From an uncultured Geobacteraceae bacterium (GTDB lineage Bacteria > Desulfobacterota > Desulfuromonadia > Geobacterales > Pseudopelobacteraceae), in assembly GCA_903879825.1 (NCBI GenBank), contig CAIRND010000081.1, positions 1 to 23,786 on the forward strand: DNA of 23,786 bases. The letters are read 5' to 3'. Position 1 is the stretch's first letter. Each line of letters opens with the position of its first letter. Shown piece after piece: positions 7,505 through 15,573 of the stretch. A program made the translations under genes and the position numbers. The notes beneath the pieces are model-generated. The model was given only the letters and a program-made list of their open reading frames with translations, did not search any database and was not told the origin of the DNA.

Positions 7505-8511
7505 CGTACCTTCGCACTTTTTTTCTGCTGCTGTTATGTCTGCTGCCGGCCGCCTGTGCAACCCTTCCGGCGACGGTGAATCTGCCGGTTACCGGGGTAG
7601 TGTCCGCTCCGGGCCAACCGGAGATGACGCCGACTCCGCCGGATATCTTGAAGGCATTCGAAAACGGCTTGAATCGAGAGTATCTGCTCGGCCCCGGTGA
7701 TGTGGTGGAAGTTCTGGCACCGTCATTACCCGAAATTGCCGGCGAACAGACGGTCAGTCCCGATGGCAGCATGACGCTGTACCCGTCAGGGGAGGTGCAG
7801 GTAAGTGGCAAAACGCGTACGGAGGTTGAAGCGCTCCTCAAAAAATCCCTCCGGAATTATTTCGACGCGCCGGCGTTAACCCTCCGCATCAAGTCATTTG
7901 AAAACAACCTGGTTCACGTGCTGGGGCGGGTGGCACTACCAGGAACGGTAAAGTTCCGTGGTCGTCCGAACCTGCTGGAGGCGCTTTCCCGTGCCGGTGT
8001 TTTCTCCGGTACTGCGCAGAGCCGACCGCCTTCCAATTGCGCCATCATCCGGGGGAAAGACCAGATGCTGTGGGTATCGCTGGATGAAATGCTGCGTGGG
8101 GGATCTTCCGGGCGCAACCTGGACCTGGCCGGGAACGACATTATTTATATTCCTGACGCTGACGAGGCGAACGTCTATGTTCTTGGCGAAGTCAACAAGC
8201 CGGGTGCATTCGATGTTGGCAGCGTCAAATCGCTCCTGAACGCCGTTGCTCAGGCGGGTGGACCGACGGAAAACGCTATTACCGACAGTGTCCTGCTGGT
8301 ACGTAATCGGGGTGCCGACGCCGGTAAGCCGATCAAGATCAGCCTGGACACCATCGTCGGTAAAGCCGACTTTACTGAAAACGTCATACTGGCCAAAAAC
8401 GATATAATTTTTGTGCCACGCAAAGGAATCGCCAATTTCAACTATTACCTGCGGATGGTCAACCCCTTCACCCAATTACTGATCACCGGTTACACCTTGA
8501 GTAGAATATAA
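7501..8511 (+). CDS. Wza-type polysaccharide export lipoprotein
   Basis: A 336-residue outer-membrane export protein. The N-terminus is a lipoprotein signal ending in LPAAC, with C19 as the predicted lipidated residue. A Poly_export domain (about 59-122) starts REYLLGPGDVVEV and contains VSPDGSMTLYPSGEV, both typical of the family. Two SLBB domains follow (about 138-175 and 223-260), seen as VHVLGRVALPGTV and VYVLGEVNKPGAF. The C-terminus ends with a short hydrophobic stretch near 320-336 that could supply the membrane-spanning helix of the octameric pore. In Gram-negative bacteria such proteins form the outer-membrane channel for exopolysaccharide or capsule and work with the Wzc-type protein encoded next. 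The genes are joined by TAATG (1-base overlap). Confidence 0.92.
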   Translation: MTYLRTFFLLLLCLLPAACATLPATVNLPVTGVVSAPGQPEMTPTPPDILKAFENGLNREYLLGPGDVVEVLAPSLPEIAGEQTVSPDGSMTLYPSGEVQVSGKTRTEVEALLKKSLRNYFDAPALTLRIKSFENNLVHVLGRVALPGTVKFRGRPNLLEALSRAGVFSGTAQSRPPSNCAIIRGKDQMLWVSLDEMLRGGSSGRNLDLAGNDIIYIPDADEANVYVLGEVNKPGAFDVGSVKSLLNAVAQAGGPTENAITDSVLLVRNRGADAGKPIKISLDTIVGKADFTENVILAKNDIIFVPRKGIANFNYYLRMVNPFTQLLITGYTLSRI

Positions 8512-10682
8512 TGAGTGAACAAACGCCCAAACGCCCAAAGCGTATTTTCAGCAAGCCCTTCAACCCGATTGGCGCGATTATCGAGTATCTGCATATCGTT
8601 GTCGCCATTACGCTGATCGGTTCACTGCTCACCATCCCCTATGTCATCTTAAAAAAGAAGCCGAAGTACGGCGCTGAAGGGTTGATCAACATCAACCCTA
8701 ATATGCCTAAAATTCTTTATCGGGTTGAGGACAGCAGTTTCATCAATTCCTTTGAAGACTGGATGCGGACTCAGGTAAAGGTTGTTACCAGCTATCCGGT
8801 GCTGGAATGGGCCATCAAGGATTATGAAGCGCAGAAATTTGTCTGGCGTATGCCGGGGGAATCGATCCTGTCCGCAGTTAATCGACTGAACAGTCGCATC
8901 AAAGTGGTTCAGATCCGCGATACCCAGCTTATCACCATTACCATGGAGAGTATGCACAGTGACGGCCTTTCGGAGATGATCAACAGCATCATCAAGGGCT
9001 ATATCAACGCCATTGAGTCGAATAACCATAATCAGGATAGTTACAAGCTGGGTGTGTTGACCAAGGAAAAGCAGAAAGTACAGGCGGAACTGGATGAGGG
9101 CTACCGCAAGTTAGAGGAGATTTCCCGTAAATACGGCACCGCCATCACGGAAGAGAAAAACCTCTACATCTACTTTGAGGCGCTCGCTGATCTGAAAAAG
9201 ACCAGCAACAAGATGGTGTCTGACCGCATTATGGCCGAAAGCCGCATGAAAGCGCTGGATGCAAAGGTGGGAACCTTACAGAAAATGCCGCTCTCCGGAC
9301 TGGTCGCAGACCGCCTCGACAGCGGCCTCGGGATGTCCGGTCTCATCATTCAGATCAGTTCGCGTATCCAGGAGGTCAAGGAGCAGATGGTCGGCATGAC
9401 CGAGGACAATCCGCGCCAGATACTGCTCAAGCGTCGTCTGAAGGAGATGGAGAGTCAGCTGGAACGTCTCCGGGAAGGGGTCACAAAAAATGAGGACCTG
9501 ACGGTGCGGGGCAAATTGCTGGATGACAATCAGCTTGCTGTCGAGAGCGCCAAAGTTGATTACCGGACGGCACGGGATTCCGAAAAACTGCTTTTAAAGG
9601 AGCTTGACCGTTCTCAGAAGGAAATCCTGGAATATAACACCGCCGTACTGCGTGCCCAAACCAAGCGCCAGGAAATTCAACGTTTAATGGAAAGCCTCAC
9701 CCGGATAAACGAGCGCACCGACCAAATCCGCATGGAGTTCGCCTCACCCGGACGTATCACGGTGACCGCCTGGGCCCAGAAGCCGGAAAATCCGAATGTG
9801 GATCCGCGTGGCAAACTGGTTCCTATCTGCTTTATCATTTCTCTTTTGGCTGGAGTGAGTGTGGCCTTGGGTCGTGAGATGATCGACAGCCGCATCAAGC
9901 GCCCCGCCGATGTGGAAAAGCTGCTCGGCTTCCCGCTGACCGGTTTTGTGTTGCGGCCCAGCGAGGAAAAGATCCCGTTGGACGACCTCTATTCCCTGCA
10001 TAACCGCCAGCCGCGCTCATTTATGACGCAGCAGTTGGCAGAAATCGTCGTCAAGATTGATCGGGAACGGCTGGAGCATGGCTCCAAAGTTTTCGCCTTC
10101 ACCGGCTTGGGTGACGGCTGCGGTGTGACCATGCTGGCCATGAATATACTGGCCATGAGTTCTGTTCCGAAAGATCGCCGCCTGTACATCGATCTCAACA
10201 CCCGTTCTCCGCTTGGCAGCAGTGAGCCGCTTAAAAGCATCCTGAAACATGCCCAGGGCGATGCGATGCTTCATGGCTTTCTGGATGGTACCAATGCCGA
10301 ATTCCCCTTCACCCTTTACCCCAGCGCCACAGAACTGCATGAGGGACGGGCTCATTCCAGCGAGGATCTGAAGGTGCTGCTGGAGGTGTTGAAAGAGTCC
10401 TTCGACATGATCGTCATCGACCTCCCACCAATTTTGCTTTCAGCCGATACCCAGGCCATCGCCGGTGTCGCCGACGTCACCGTATTAACAGCACTGGCAC
10501 GTCACTCACTCTGGGGGGAGTTGATGCGTTCCGTGACCATGCTGGACGAAAACGGCGTCAAAGTTATCTCGGTGGTACTTAACCGCGTCGGCTTCGTCCG
10601 TGGCGGCTACCTCCGCAAAAATCTGCAAGCCTACCTCACCCTCGGACAGGAGAAAAAACAGCGTCTATTCCGGAGAGGCTGA
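8511..10682 (+). CDS. Wzc/GumC-type chain-length co-polymerase with degenerate kinase-like domain
   Basis: A 723-residue inner-membrane protein. The Wzz-type part has TM1 (about 25-47), a long periplasmic region rich in coiled coil (about 180-425) and TM2 (about 440-462). The C-terminal cytoplasmic domain (about 520-715) resembles CpsD/CapB/Wzc P-loop tyrosine kinases. A Walker B is clear (FDMIVIDLPPIL, D637). The Walker A position reads TGLGDGCGVTM (531-541), where V539 replaces the usual lysine, and the second Walker motif (YIDLNTRSPLG, D561) is altered. No tyrosine-rich C-terminal tail is present. ATP-dependent autophosphorylation is therefore doubtful. The protein likely still controls chain length and bridges to the Wza-type channel encoded immediately upstream. 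Confidence 0.9.
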   Translation: MSEQTPKRPKRIFSKPFNPIGAIIEYLHIVVAITLIGSLLTIPYVILKKKPKYGAEGLININPNMPKILYRVEDSSFINSFEDWMRTQVKVVTSYPVLEWAIKDYEAQKFVWRMPGESILSAVNRLNSRIKVVQIRDTQLITITMESMHSDGLSEMINSIIKGYINAIESNNHNQDSYKLGVLTKEKQKVQAELDEGYRKLEEISRKYGTAITEEKNLYIYFEALADLKKTSNKMVSDRIMAESRMKALDAKVGTLQKMPLSGLVADRLDSGLGMSGLIIQISSRIQEVKEQMVGMTEDNPRQILLKRRLKEMESQLERLREGVTKNEDLTVRGKLLDDNQLAVESAKVDYRTARDSEKLLLKELDRSQKEILEYNTAVLRAQTKRQEIQRLMESLTRINERTDQIRMEFASPGRITVTAWAQKPENPNVDPRGKLVPICFIISLLAGVSVALGREMIDSRIKRPADVEKLLGFPLTGFVLRPSEEKIPLDDLYSLHNRQPRSFMTQQLAEIVVKIDRERLEHGSKVFAFTGLGDGCGVTMLAMNILAMSSVPKDRRLYIDLNTRSPLGSSEPLKSILKHAQGDAMLHGFLDGTNAEFPFTLYPSATELHEGRAHSSEDLKVLLEVLKESFDMIVIDLPPILLSADTQAIAGVADVTVLTALARHSLWGELMRSVTMLDENGVKVISVVLNRVGFVRGGYLRKNLQAYLTLGQEKKQRLFRRG

Positions 10683-10689
10683 GTCCACA

Positions 10690-12048
10690 ATGGACAAGAT
10701 AATCCTTCTTCTCATGCTGGCGACGATAGGGCTGTTGCTCTATAAAGAGCCAAAAGAGCTGTTCCTCTATCTGTTTTTGCCGGTGCTGACAATGATGCCG
10801 GTCTACTACGAAACAAAACTTGTGTCGGGCATCCCGGAGTTGAGTTTTTGGAGCGCGGTACTCATTCCCATCGCGTTTGTCTGGGTTGTTAACCGTCAGG
10901 CTGACGGCTATCGTTTTTCGCCGGTTGACGTTTTGATACTGGTTAATCTGGTGGTCGTTTTCAGTGGGCAGTGGCACAACAGCACCTACAAGGAAGCGCA
11001 AAAAATACTCTACAACGATATGACCATCCGGCTGCTCCCTTTCATCATGGCCCGCGCCTGGTTTATGGATCCGGTCAGCCGGCTTAAAATGTTCAGAATC
11101 CTGATTACCTGCAGCGCGATAGTAGCGCTGTTCCTGTTATTTGAAAGCCGCTTTTATTACAACGTGTTCGACGAACCGATTCGCAGATTATGGCCCAAAA
11201 CGGTGGCGTGGGGCGCCGGCATGAAACGGGGCGGATTTAAACGCGCCACCGGACCGTTCGGACACCCGATCTGTGCCGGATATTTTTTCACCATGTTCGT
11301 GCCGCTGGCGATCTGGCTCTGGAAGAACGACTATTTTGAAACACGCAAAAAAGGTTTTTGGATCACCCTGCTCTGTATTTTGGGAGGTATTGCCTCCATT
11401 TCACGGGCTCCGATGATAGGCATTTTCCTCGGTATGGTTCTGATCTGGTACGGCTGGTCGCACAACAAGGGCCTTGCCACCATGGTGCTGTCCTGCCTGA
11501 TGATCATGGCCAGCATTTTCATCATCCCCAAGGCGATTTCCTACATCAACGTCGATCGCGCCACCGCTGTCACCGAAGATCAGCGCAATGCGGCCTATCG
11601 CAAAGAGCTCATGGATAACTACAAAGAGGTCATTGCCGAAAAACCGCTGCTCGGCTGGGGGCGCTTCGGTGTGCCGGTTGTCAAGGGACAGGATTCCATT
11701 GACAATGAATATCTTGTCATCGTGCTCCAATCGGGCAAGGCTGCCCTGTACACCTATATCCTCAGTTTTACCTGGGTAGTTGTCCGGCTGCTCTTTTTTG
11801 CCGCGCGCGGTGATCCGGGCAGACATGACACCCGCCTCGCCTGGTGCCTGCTCGCCAGTATATTGACCGCACTCTTCACCCAGGCAACCGTGTATTCCGG
11901 CACCCAGACGGTGCAGTTTTTCTACATGATGCTCGGTTTCAGTGAAGGCTTGATGCAGGCGGGAACGTTAGGGGAAGCAACAGCAGTAGAACATTCCGGA
12001 ATTTCAGGAGAAAGTGATTATGGATATAACTTTTCTCGTACCCTTTAA
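10690..12048 (+). CDS. Wzy/O-antigen ligase-family polysaccharide polymerase
   Basis: A 452-residue polytopic membrane protein with about ten hydrophobic segments. The C-terminal half shows features of the Wzy_C/O-antigen ligase family: ATGPFGHPICAGYFF near residue 190, a polar loop with LLGWGRFGVPV near 320, and DNEYLVIVLQSG near 335. In this superfamily such loops join lipid-linked sugar units or ligate chains in the periplasm. The ATG at 10690 lies 7 bases after the Wzc stop and has a GGAGAGG-like ribosome site at 10672-10678. The in-frame start at 10600 would overlap the Wzc gene by 83 bases and is rejected. Polymerase versus ligase cannot be separated by sequence alone, but the position between Wzc and glycosyltransferase genes favours a polymerase. 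Confidence 0.85.
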   Translation: MDKIILLLMLATIGLLLYKEPKELFLYLFLPVLTMMPVYYETKLVSGIPELSFWSAVLIPIAFVWVVNRQADGYRFSPVDVLILVNLVVVFSGQWHNSTYKEAQKILYNDMTIRLLPFIMARAWFMDPVSRLKMFRILITCSAIVALFLLFESRFYYNVFDEPIRRLWPKTVAWGAGMKRGGFKRATGPFGHPICAGYFFTMFVPLAIWLWKNDYFETRKKGFWITLLCILGGIASISRAPMIGIFLGMVLIWYGWSHNKGLATMVLSCLMIMASIFIIPKAISYINVDRATAVTEDQRNAAYRKELMDNYKEVIAEKPLLGWGRFGVPVVKGQDSIDNEYLVIVLQSGKAALYTYILSFTWVVVRLLFFAARGDPGRHDTRLAWCLLASILTALFTQATVYSGTQTVQFFYMMLGFSEGLMQAGTLGEATAVEHSGISGESDYGYNFSRTL

Positions 12049-13072
12049 AGGCATTGCCGGCGGCCTGCGGGTCGTCACCTGCTACGGCAACGCTCTGATC
12101 AGACGGGGACACCGGGTGACAATTGTGTACCCAAAACGTGAGCTGGCGTTGAGAGAACGGCTGCGGCGCGAGGTTAAACGGGCCATTCATCACGAAAAGG
12201 ATCATTTGGATGCCTTTTGCGGAACGCTTCTTGAGGTGCCAATCATTACCGAGGAGCATCTGCCCGATGGTGACTGTGTCATCGCGACCGCATTTCAGAC
12301 GGCTCTGTGGGCGGCGGATCTTCCGGAACGGTGCGGCCGCAAGTTTTATCTTATTCAGGGCTATGAAAAAGTTTTTGCCGCAGAGGGCGATGACGTTGAT
12401 GCCACCTTCCGGCTACCGTTTCGAAAGATTGTCATCTCCAGCTGGCTGCGGGACCTGGTGGAGAAGCTGTCCGATGAAACCACCATTCCGGTGATTCCCA
12501 ACGGTCGGGATTTCTTTCTTTCCTGTTTTGACGGAGAAGGGATTACCAGAAATTACGATGTGGGCCTCGTCTATTCGCCAGTCCCGCTCAAGCGTACCGA
12601 CGTGGCGCTGGAGGCGCTTCAAATCCTGCACACGCGGCATCCCGGACTGAAGATCGCCATGTTTGGCTCTCAGGAACCCGACACCGCCCAGTATCCCGAT
12701 TTCAACTTCCACGATGTCAGCTTCAAAAGCATCCCCACTCAGGAGGAGATTCGCCGTACCTACCTCAATACGAAGGTGTGGATAACGGCATCCAGCACCG
12801 AAGGTTTCTGCTTGCCGGCTCTGGAAGCGATATCGCTGGGATGCCCGATTGTCTCCGCCGACAATCTGGGCATCAGGGATGTCATCAGCGACGGCGTGGA
12901 AGGATGTATCGTGCCGGTGGGAGATCCGCAGGCGCTTGCTGATCGGACTTCACACCTGTTGGACAATCCGGAGTTATTGATCCGGATGAGCAGCGCTGCC
13001 CTGCGCCGTGCCGATGACTTTTCGTGGGAGCGTTCAACGGATATGCTTGAAGAGGTACTGACGGGACGGTAA
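12020..13072 (+). CDS. GT4-family glycosyltransferase
   Basis: A 350-residue GT-B-fold transferase. The N-terminal Rossmann domain begins MDITFLVPFKGIAGGLRVV, with the glycine-rich loop typical of GT4 enzymes. An IPNGRDF segment near residue 161 marks the domain junction. The C-terminal nucleotide-sugar domain has the EX7E motif in STEGFCLPALEAISLG (about 255-270) and a trailing GxxVPVGDPQALAD. It transfers a sugar from an NDP-donor to a growing lipid-linked oligosaccharide at the cytoplasmic membrane face. The ATG at 12020 has AGGAG at 12006-12010, 9 bases away; the GTG at 12014 is too close. It overlaps the 3' end of the polymerase gene by 29 bases. Donor and acceptor are unknown. Confidence 0.88.
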   Translation: MDITFLVPFKGIAGGLRVVTCYGNALIRRGHRVTIVYPKRELALRERLRREVKRAIHHEKDHLDAFCGTLLEVPIITEEHLPDGDCVIATAFQTALWAADLPERCGRKFYLIQGYEKVFAAEGDDVDATFRLPFRKIVISSWLRDLVEKLSDETTIPVIPNGRDFFLSCFDGEGITRNYDVGLVYSPVPLKRTDVALEALQILHTRHPGLKIAMFGSQEPDTAQYPDFNFHDVSFKSIPTQEEIRRTYLNTKVWITASSTEGFCLPALEAISLGCPIVSADNLGIRDVISDGVEGCIVPVGDPQALADRTSHLLDNPELLIRMSSAALRRADDFSWERSTDMLEEVLTGR

Positions 13073-13103
13073 GCATTGATATGGTTATTATCGTGAGGGG
13101 AGC

Positions 13104-14036
13104 ATGAACTTTTTTGGTTATTATGTACTGAATCTGGAGCCGACGGTTCTGGCCTTCATCGGCACGCGGCATCCCGCGCCGGACTGGCTGACGCCGACAG
13201 CGGTGATTGAACACGTCCCCTGGTGGCACGGACGACCCTGGACGATGCTGAATCGCAAAGTTCAACAGGTGACGCTTTCGCTGAAAGGGGTGGAACATCA
13301 TCTGATGGTACATGCGCCGGATGAAGAGCGAATGAGGAAATTATGCGGGGTGCGCGGCGCTTTTATCAGCCAGAACATTTATGTCAACAGCGATGTGTAT
13401 CGTCCGCTCGGACTGCAAAAGGATTTTGATGCCATCTACGTTGCCCAGATGAAACCCTTCAAACGCCATCATCTTGCCGCCCGTATAAAGCGCCTGTATA
13501 TCGCCACCGCCTGGGGAGGTGATCTCCCCTCTTTTTGCCGTCAGGTGAGCCATGCAACATTTAATGAAACGCGACTGGACAAGTCTGAACTGGCACACAT
13601 GTATAACCGTTCTCACTGCAGCTTGGCATTATCGGCCGTTGAAGGTGCCATGTTAACCAGTTATGAAAGCCTGCTCTGCGGTATACCGGTGGTAACCACC
13701 GCATCGCATGGAGGACGAGACGAATTTTTCGACGGCAGCAACAGTATTCTGGTAAAAGCGGATGAAAACGCCATATGTGAAGCGGTGGAGTGTTTCAAAC
13801 AGCACTCACCGGACCCGGAAACAATTCGAGCCGGCACGCTGGCACGGACTGAGGTTCATCGTCGTCGCTTTTGTGCATACGTAGCTGATCTGATCGTGCG
13901 TCACGGTGGCAGCAGAATAACCGCAGAACGCCTCTACCAACGCTATTTTGGCACACCAGGCGGACTGGGAGCCCGCTTTATTTGGGCTGATACGTTCGAC
14001 AAGCCGGAACAGTTGGGGAGGGTAGGAAACGACTGA
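13104..14036 (+). CDS. Short GT4-like glycosyltransferase
   Basis: A 310-residue protein, shorter than typical GT4 enzymes (350-400). The C-terminal half has the EX7E motif within SAVEGAMLTSYESLLCGIPV and a TTASHGGRDEFFDG loop, as in GT4 nucleotide-sugar domains. A DAIYVAQMKPFKRHH segment near residue 110 matches the start of that domain. The N-terminal acceptor domain is only about 100 residues and lacks a clear glycine-rich loop, so it is reduced or diverged. A GAGGGGA ribosome site at 13095-13101 precedes the ATG closely. It is the last gene of the operon, 31 bases after the previous transferase. It is probably a polysaccharide glycosyltransferase; its sugar specificity is unknown. Confidence 0.8.
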   Translation: MNFFGYYVLNLEPTVLAFIGTRHPAPDWLTPTAVIEHVPWWHGRPWTMLNRKVQQVTLSLKGVEHHLMVHAPDEERMRKLCGVRGAFISQNIYVNSDVYRPLGLQKDFDAIYVAQMKPFKRHHLAARIKRLYIATAWGGDLPSFCRQVSHATFNETRLDKSELAHMYNRSHCSLALSAVEGAMLTSYESLLCGIPVVTTASHGGRDEFFDGSNSILVKADENAICEAVECFKQHSPDPETIRAGTLARTEVHRRRFCAYVADLIVRHGGSRITAERLYQRYFGTPGGLGARFIWADTFDKPEQLGRVGND

Positions 14037-14122
14037 TTGTGAGGCCGGTGCCGGGGTGAGTTGAAACGGATAGTGGCGATAAGACTGGATTTAACTTTGA
14101 AATTATACTCCCTAAAAAAAAT

Positions 14123-14141
14123 AAAAAACAGACTGTTTTTT
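14123..14141 (+). terminator. Weak AT-rich hairpin after the polysaccharide operon
   Basis: AAAAAACA and TGTTTTTT pair around a GAC loop, ending in a run of seven T. It lies 87 bases after the last glycosyltransferase gene. The stem contains almost no G-C pairs, so it would be a weak intrinsic terminator at best; the stronger one is at 14415. Confidence 0.3.
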
Positions 14142-14204
14142 TACTTTGGAAGTGATATATTTCAACCATGCAGAAGGAAGTAAATCTGGTTTGGAGGTTT
14201 TGAC

Positions 14205-14404
14205 ATGGAAGATACTCCACCTGAGCAGTTCCGATTGTAGGAGTCAGTAGTGCTCCTGTGTGGCCTGAAGTAGAGGTGAATATTAAAAGGGGGGCGGTTG
14301 TTATCGCAGATACTCCACCTGAAAGCAGAACACATAGTATTGTTACGTTACTCCGAGGGCAGGTAGGATCGGAAAACTCCTTGAAAATGGAATCGAATAC
14401 GTAA
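14205..14404 (+). pseudogene. Possible small gene interrupted by a one-base frameshift
   Basis: GGAGG at 14193-14197 stands 7 bases before an ATG that opens MEDTPPEQFRL and then stops at 14238-14240. The -1-shifted frame is open from 14225 to TAA at 14402-14404, and it contains IADTPPESRTHSIVTLLRGQ. A 15-base direct repeat (AGATACTCCACCTGA at 14210 and 14308) is read in the same codon register in both pieces, giving DTPPE twice, although the copies are 98 bases apart. One added base near 14228-14237 would give a single frame of about 66 codons. An intrinsic terminator follows 10 bases later. TATACT at 14104-14109 may be a -10 box, but no good -35 is visible. I do not recognise the product. 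It could be a decayed gene, a sequencing error, a programmed shift or chance. Confidence 0.35.
14210..14322. repeat. 15-base direct repeat, two copies
   Basis: AGATACTCCACCTGA occurs at 14210-14224 and again at 14308-14322. It lies within the possible small gene described at 14205. The rest of the 14037-14499 spacer outside this, the hairpin at 14123 and the terminator at 14415 shows nothing I can identify. Confidence 0.7.
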
Positions 14405-14414
14405 AAGATAAGTG

Positions 14415-14445
14415 AAGCCCGCCGAATATTTTGGCGGGCTTTTCA
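14415..14445 (+). terminator. Intrinsic terminator
   Basis: AAGCCCGCC (14415-14423) and GGCGGGCTT (14433-14441) pair perfectly around a 9-base loop and run into TTTTC. The G-C-rich stem plus T tract is a textbook Rho-independent terminator for forward transcription, ending the polysaccharide operon or the small gene at 14205. It may also stop minus-strand transcription from the HD-GYP gene, though the T run on that side is poor. Confidence 0.85.
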
Positions 14446-14499
14446 TTTGTGGGGGCAGTAAGCACGCCGGATTATCAGATCGGGCTTGTTTTCATGGCT

Positions 14500-15573
14500 T
14501 CACCCCTGGCTTTTTTCGAAAATATCGGCAAAGTCGCCCTTGGTTTCGTTAAACGCGGCCAGGACCTTCGGATCAAAATGTTGCGGAGAGGTACGACCAT
14601 CTCCGTTCAGGATGATGTCGCAGGTTTTGACATGGTCAAGTGCCGACTTGTAAACCCGGCTGTTGCGAAGGGCGTCATACTGGTCAACCAGCATAACGAT
14701 CCGTCCCTCCAAAGGTATTTCTTCGCCCTGCAAACCGGCCGGATACCCCGTACCATCCCACCGTTCATGATGCGTTGCAGCAATGGTAGCGCCCATTTTA
14801 AGCATGCTGTGTGGCGATCCTTTCAGGATCCGCTCGCCGATGGTGGTATGCTGCTTGATCGTTGCAAATTCTTCGTCTGTCAGGGGACCAGGTTTCAGCA
14901 GAATTGAGTCAGGAATGCCGATCTTACCAACATCGTGCATGGCGCTGGCCACCGAAATATCATTAACAAAACTCTCATCCATTTTTAAATAAAGCGCTAT
15001 ACGCTTGGCGTACATGCCGACCCGGGAAATATGCAGGCCGGTGTCTTCGTCCCGAAGCTCGGCAGCGGCCGTTAACCGTTCGATGATTTCTCTACTCATA
15101 TGGGTGATTTCACCCAGCGCCGCATTCAATTCAGCCGTTCTTGTTGCAACAGTATGTTCCAGTTCGGCCTTGTAGTTTTTTTCTATCTGGGTCAACCGCT
15201 TGAAATTCACTCCTTTTTCAACCGTGTGGACCAACGCCGGGGGGCGGTACGGCTTGATAATAAAATCAAAAGCACCCTTCTGAATGGCCTTGACCGCCAC
15301 ATCCAGGTCAGCGTACGCCGTCATCAACACCACCGGCGTTTCCTTGTCAAGAAAACGAATTTTTTCAAGAAGCTCTAGCCCGTTCATAATTGGCATATTG
15401 ATGTCAGTCAGTACCAGATCAACCGGCTCCATGACAAAATGTTTTACCGCTTCATGACCATTTGAGAACGCACGTACGGAAAATCCAAATTCAACGAGCA
15501 GTGCGGTGACGCTTTCAAGAACAAAACGATCGTCGTCAACTACATAAATTCTTCCACCGATGCTATTGGTCAT
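14500..15573 (-). CDS. Response regulator with HD-GYP phosphodiesterase domain
   Basis: A 357-residue protein. The receiver (about 8-122) has DDD at 13-15, predicted phospho-acceptor D57 (LTDINMP) and K107 (FIIKPY). A helical linker (about 125-160) leads to an HD-GYP domain (about 160-350): RDEDTGLHISRV, the metal dyad H213-D214 in MHDVGKIGIPD, HHERWDGTGYPAGLQG with HH at 268-269, and DQYDAL. The GYP triad is intact, so c-di-GMP hydrolysis is expected from family knowledge. The ATG at 15573 follows a GAGGTG ribosome site and overlaps the upstream kinase gene by 11 bases; the GTG at 15588 is embedded in that site and is less likely. Coupling to the hybrid kinase makes that kinase the probable phosphodonor. 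Lowering c-di-GMP typically reduces adhesion and polysaccharide output. Confidence 0.93.
   Translation of the reverse strand: MTNSIGGRIYVVDDDRFVLESVTALLVEFGFSVRAFSNGHEAVKHFVMEPVDLVLTDINMPIMNGLELLEKIRFLDKETPVVLMTAYADLDVAVKAIQKGAFDFIIKPYRPPALVHTVEKGVNFKRLTQIEKNYKAELEHTVATRTAELNAALGEITHMSREIIERLTAAAELRDEDTGLHISRVGMYAKRIALYLKMDESFVNDISVASAMHDVGKIGIPDSILLKPGPLTDEEFATIKQHTTIGERILKGSPHSMLKMGATIAATHHERWDGTGYPAGLQGEEIPLEGRIVMLVDQYDALRNSRVYKSALDHVKTCDIILNGDGRTSPQHFDPKVLAAFNETKGDFADIFEKSQG

Noticed and set aside
10600..10689. N-terminal extension of the polymerase gene
   Set aside because: It overlaps the Wzc gene and is polar, while the first membrane segment begins directly after the ATG at 10690.
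14431..14907. Forward open frame of 158 codons after the terminator
   Set aside because: Most of it is antisense to the HD-GYP domain, whose motifs are clear on the other strand.
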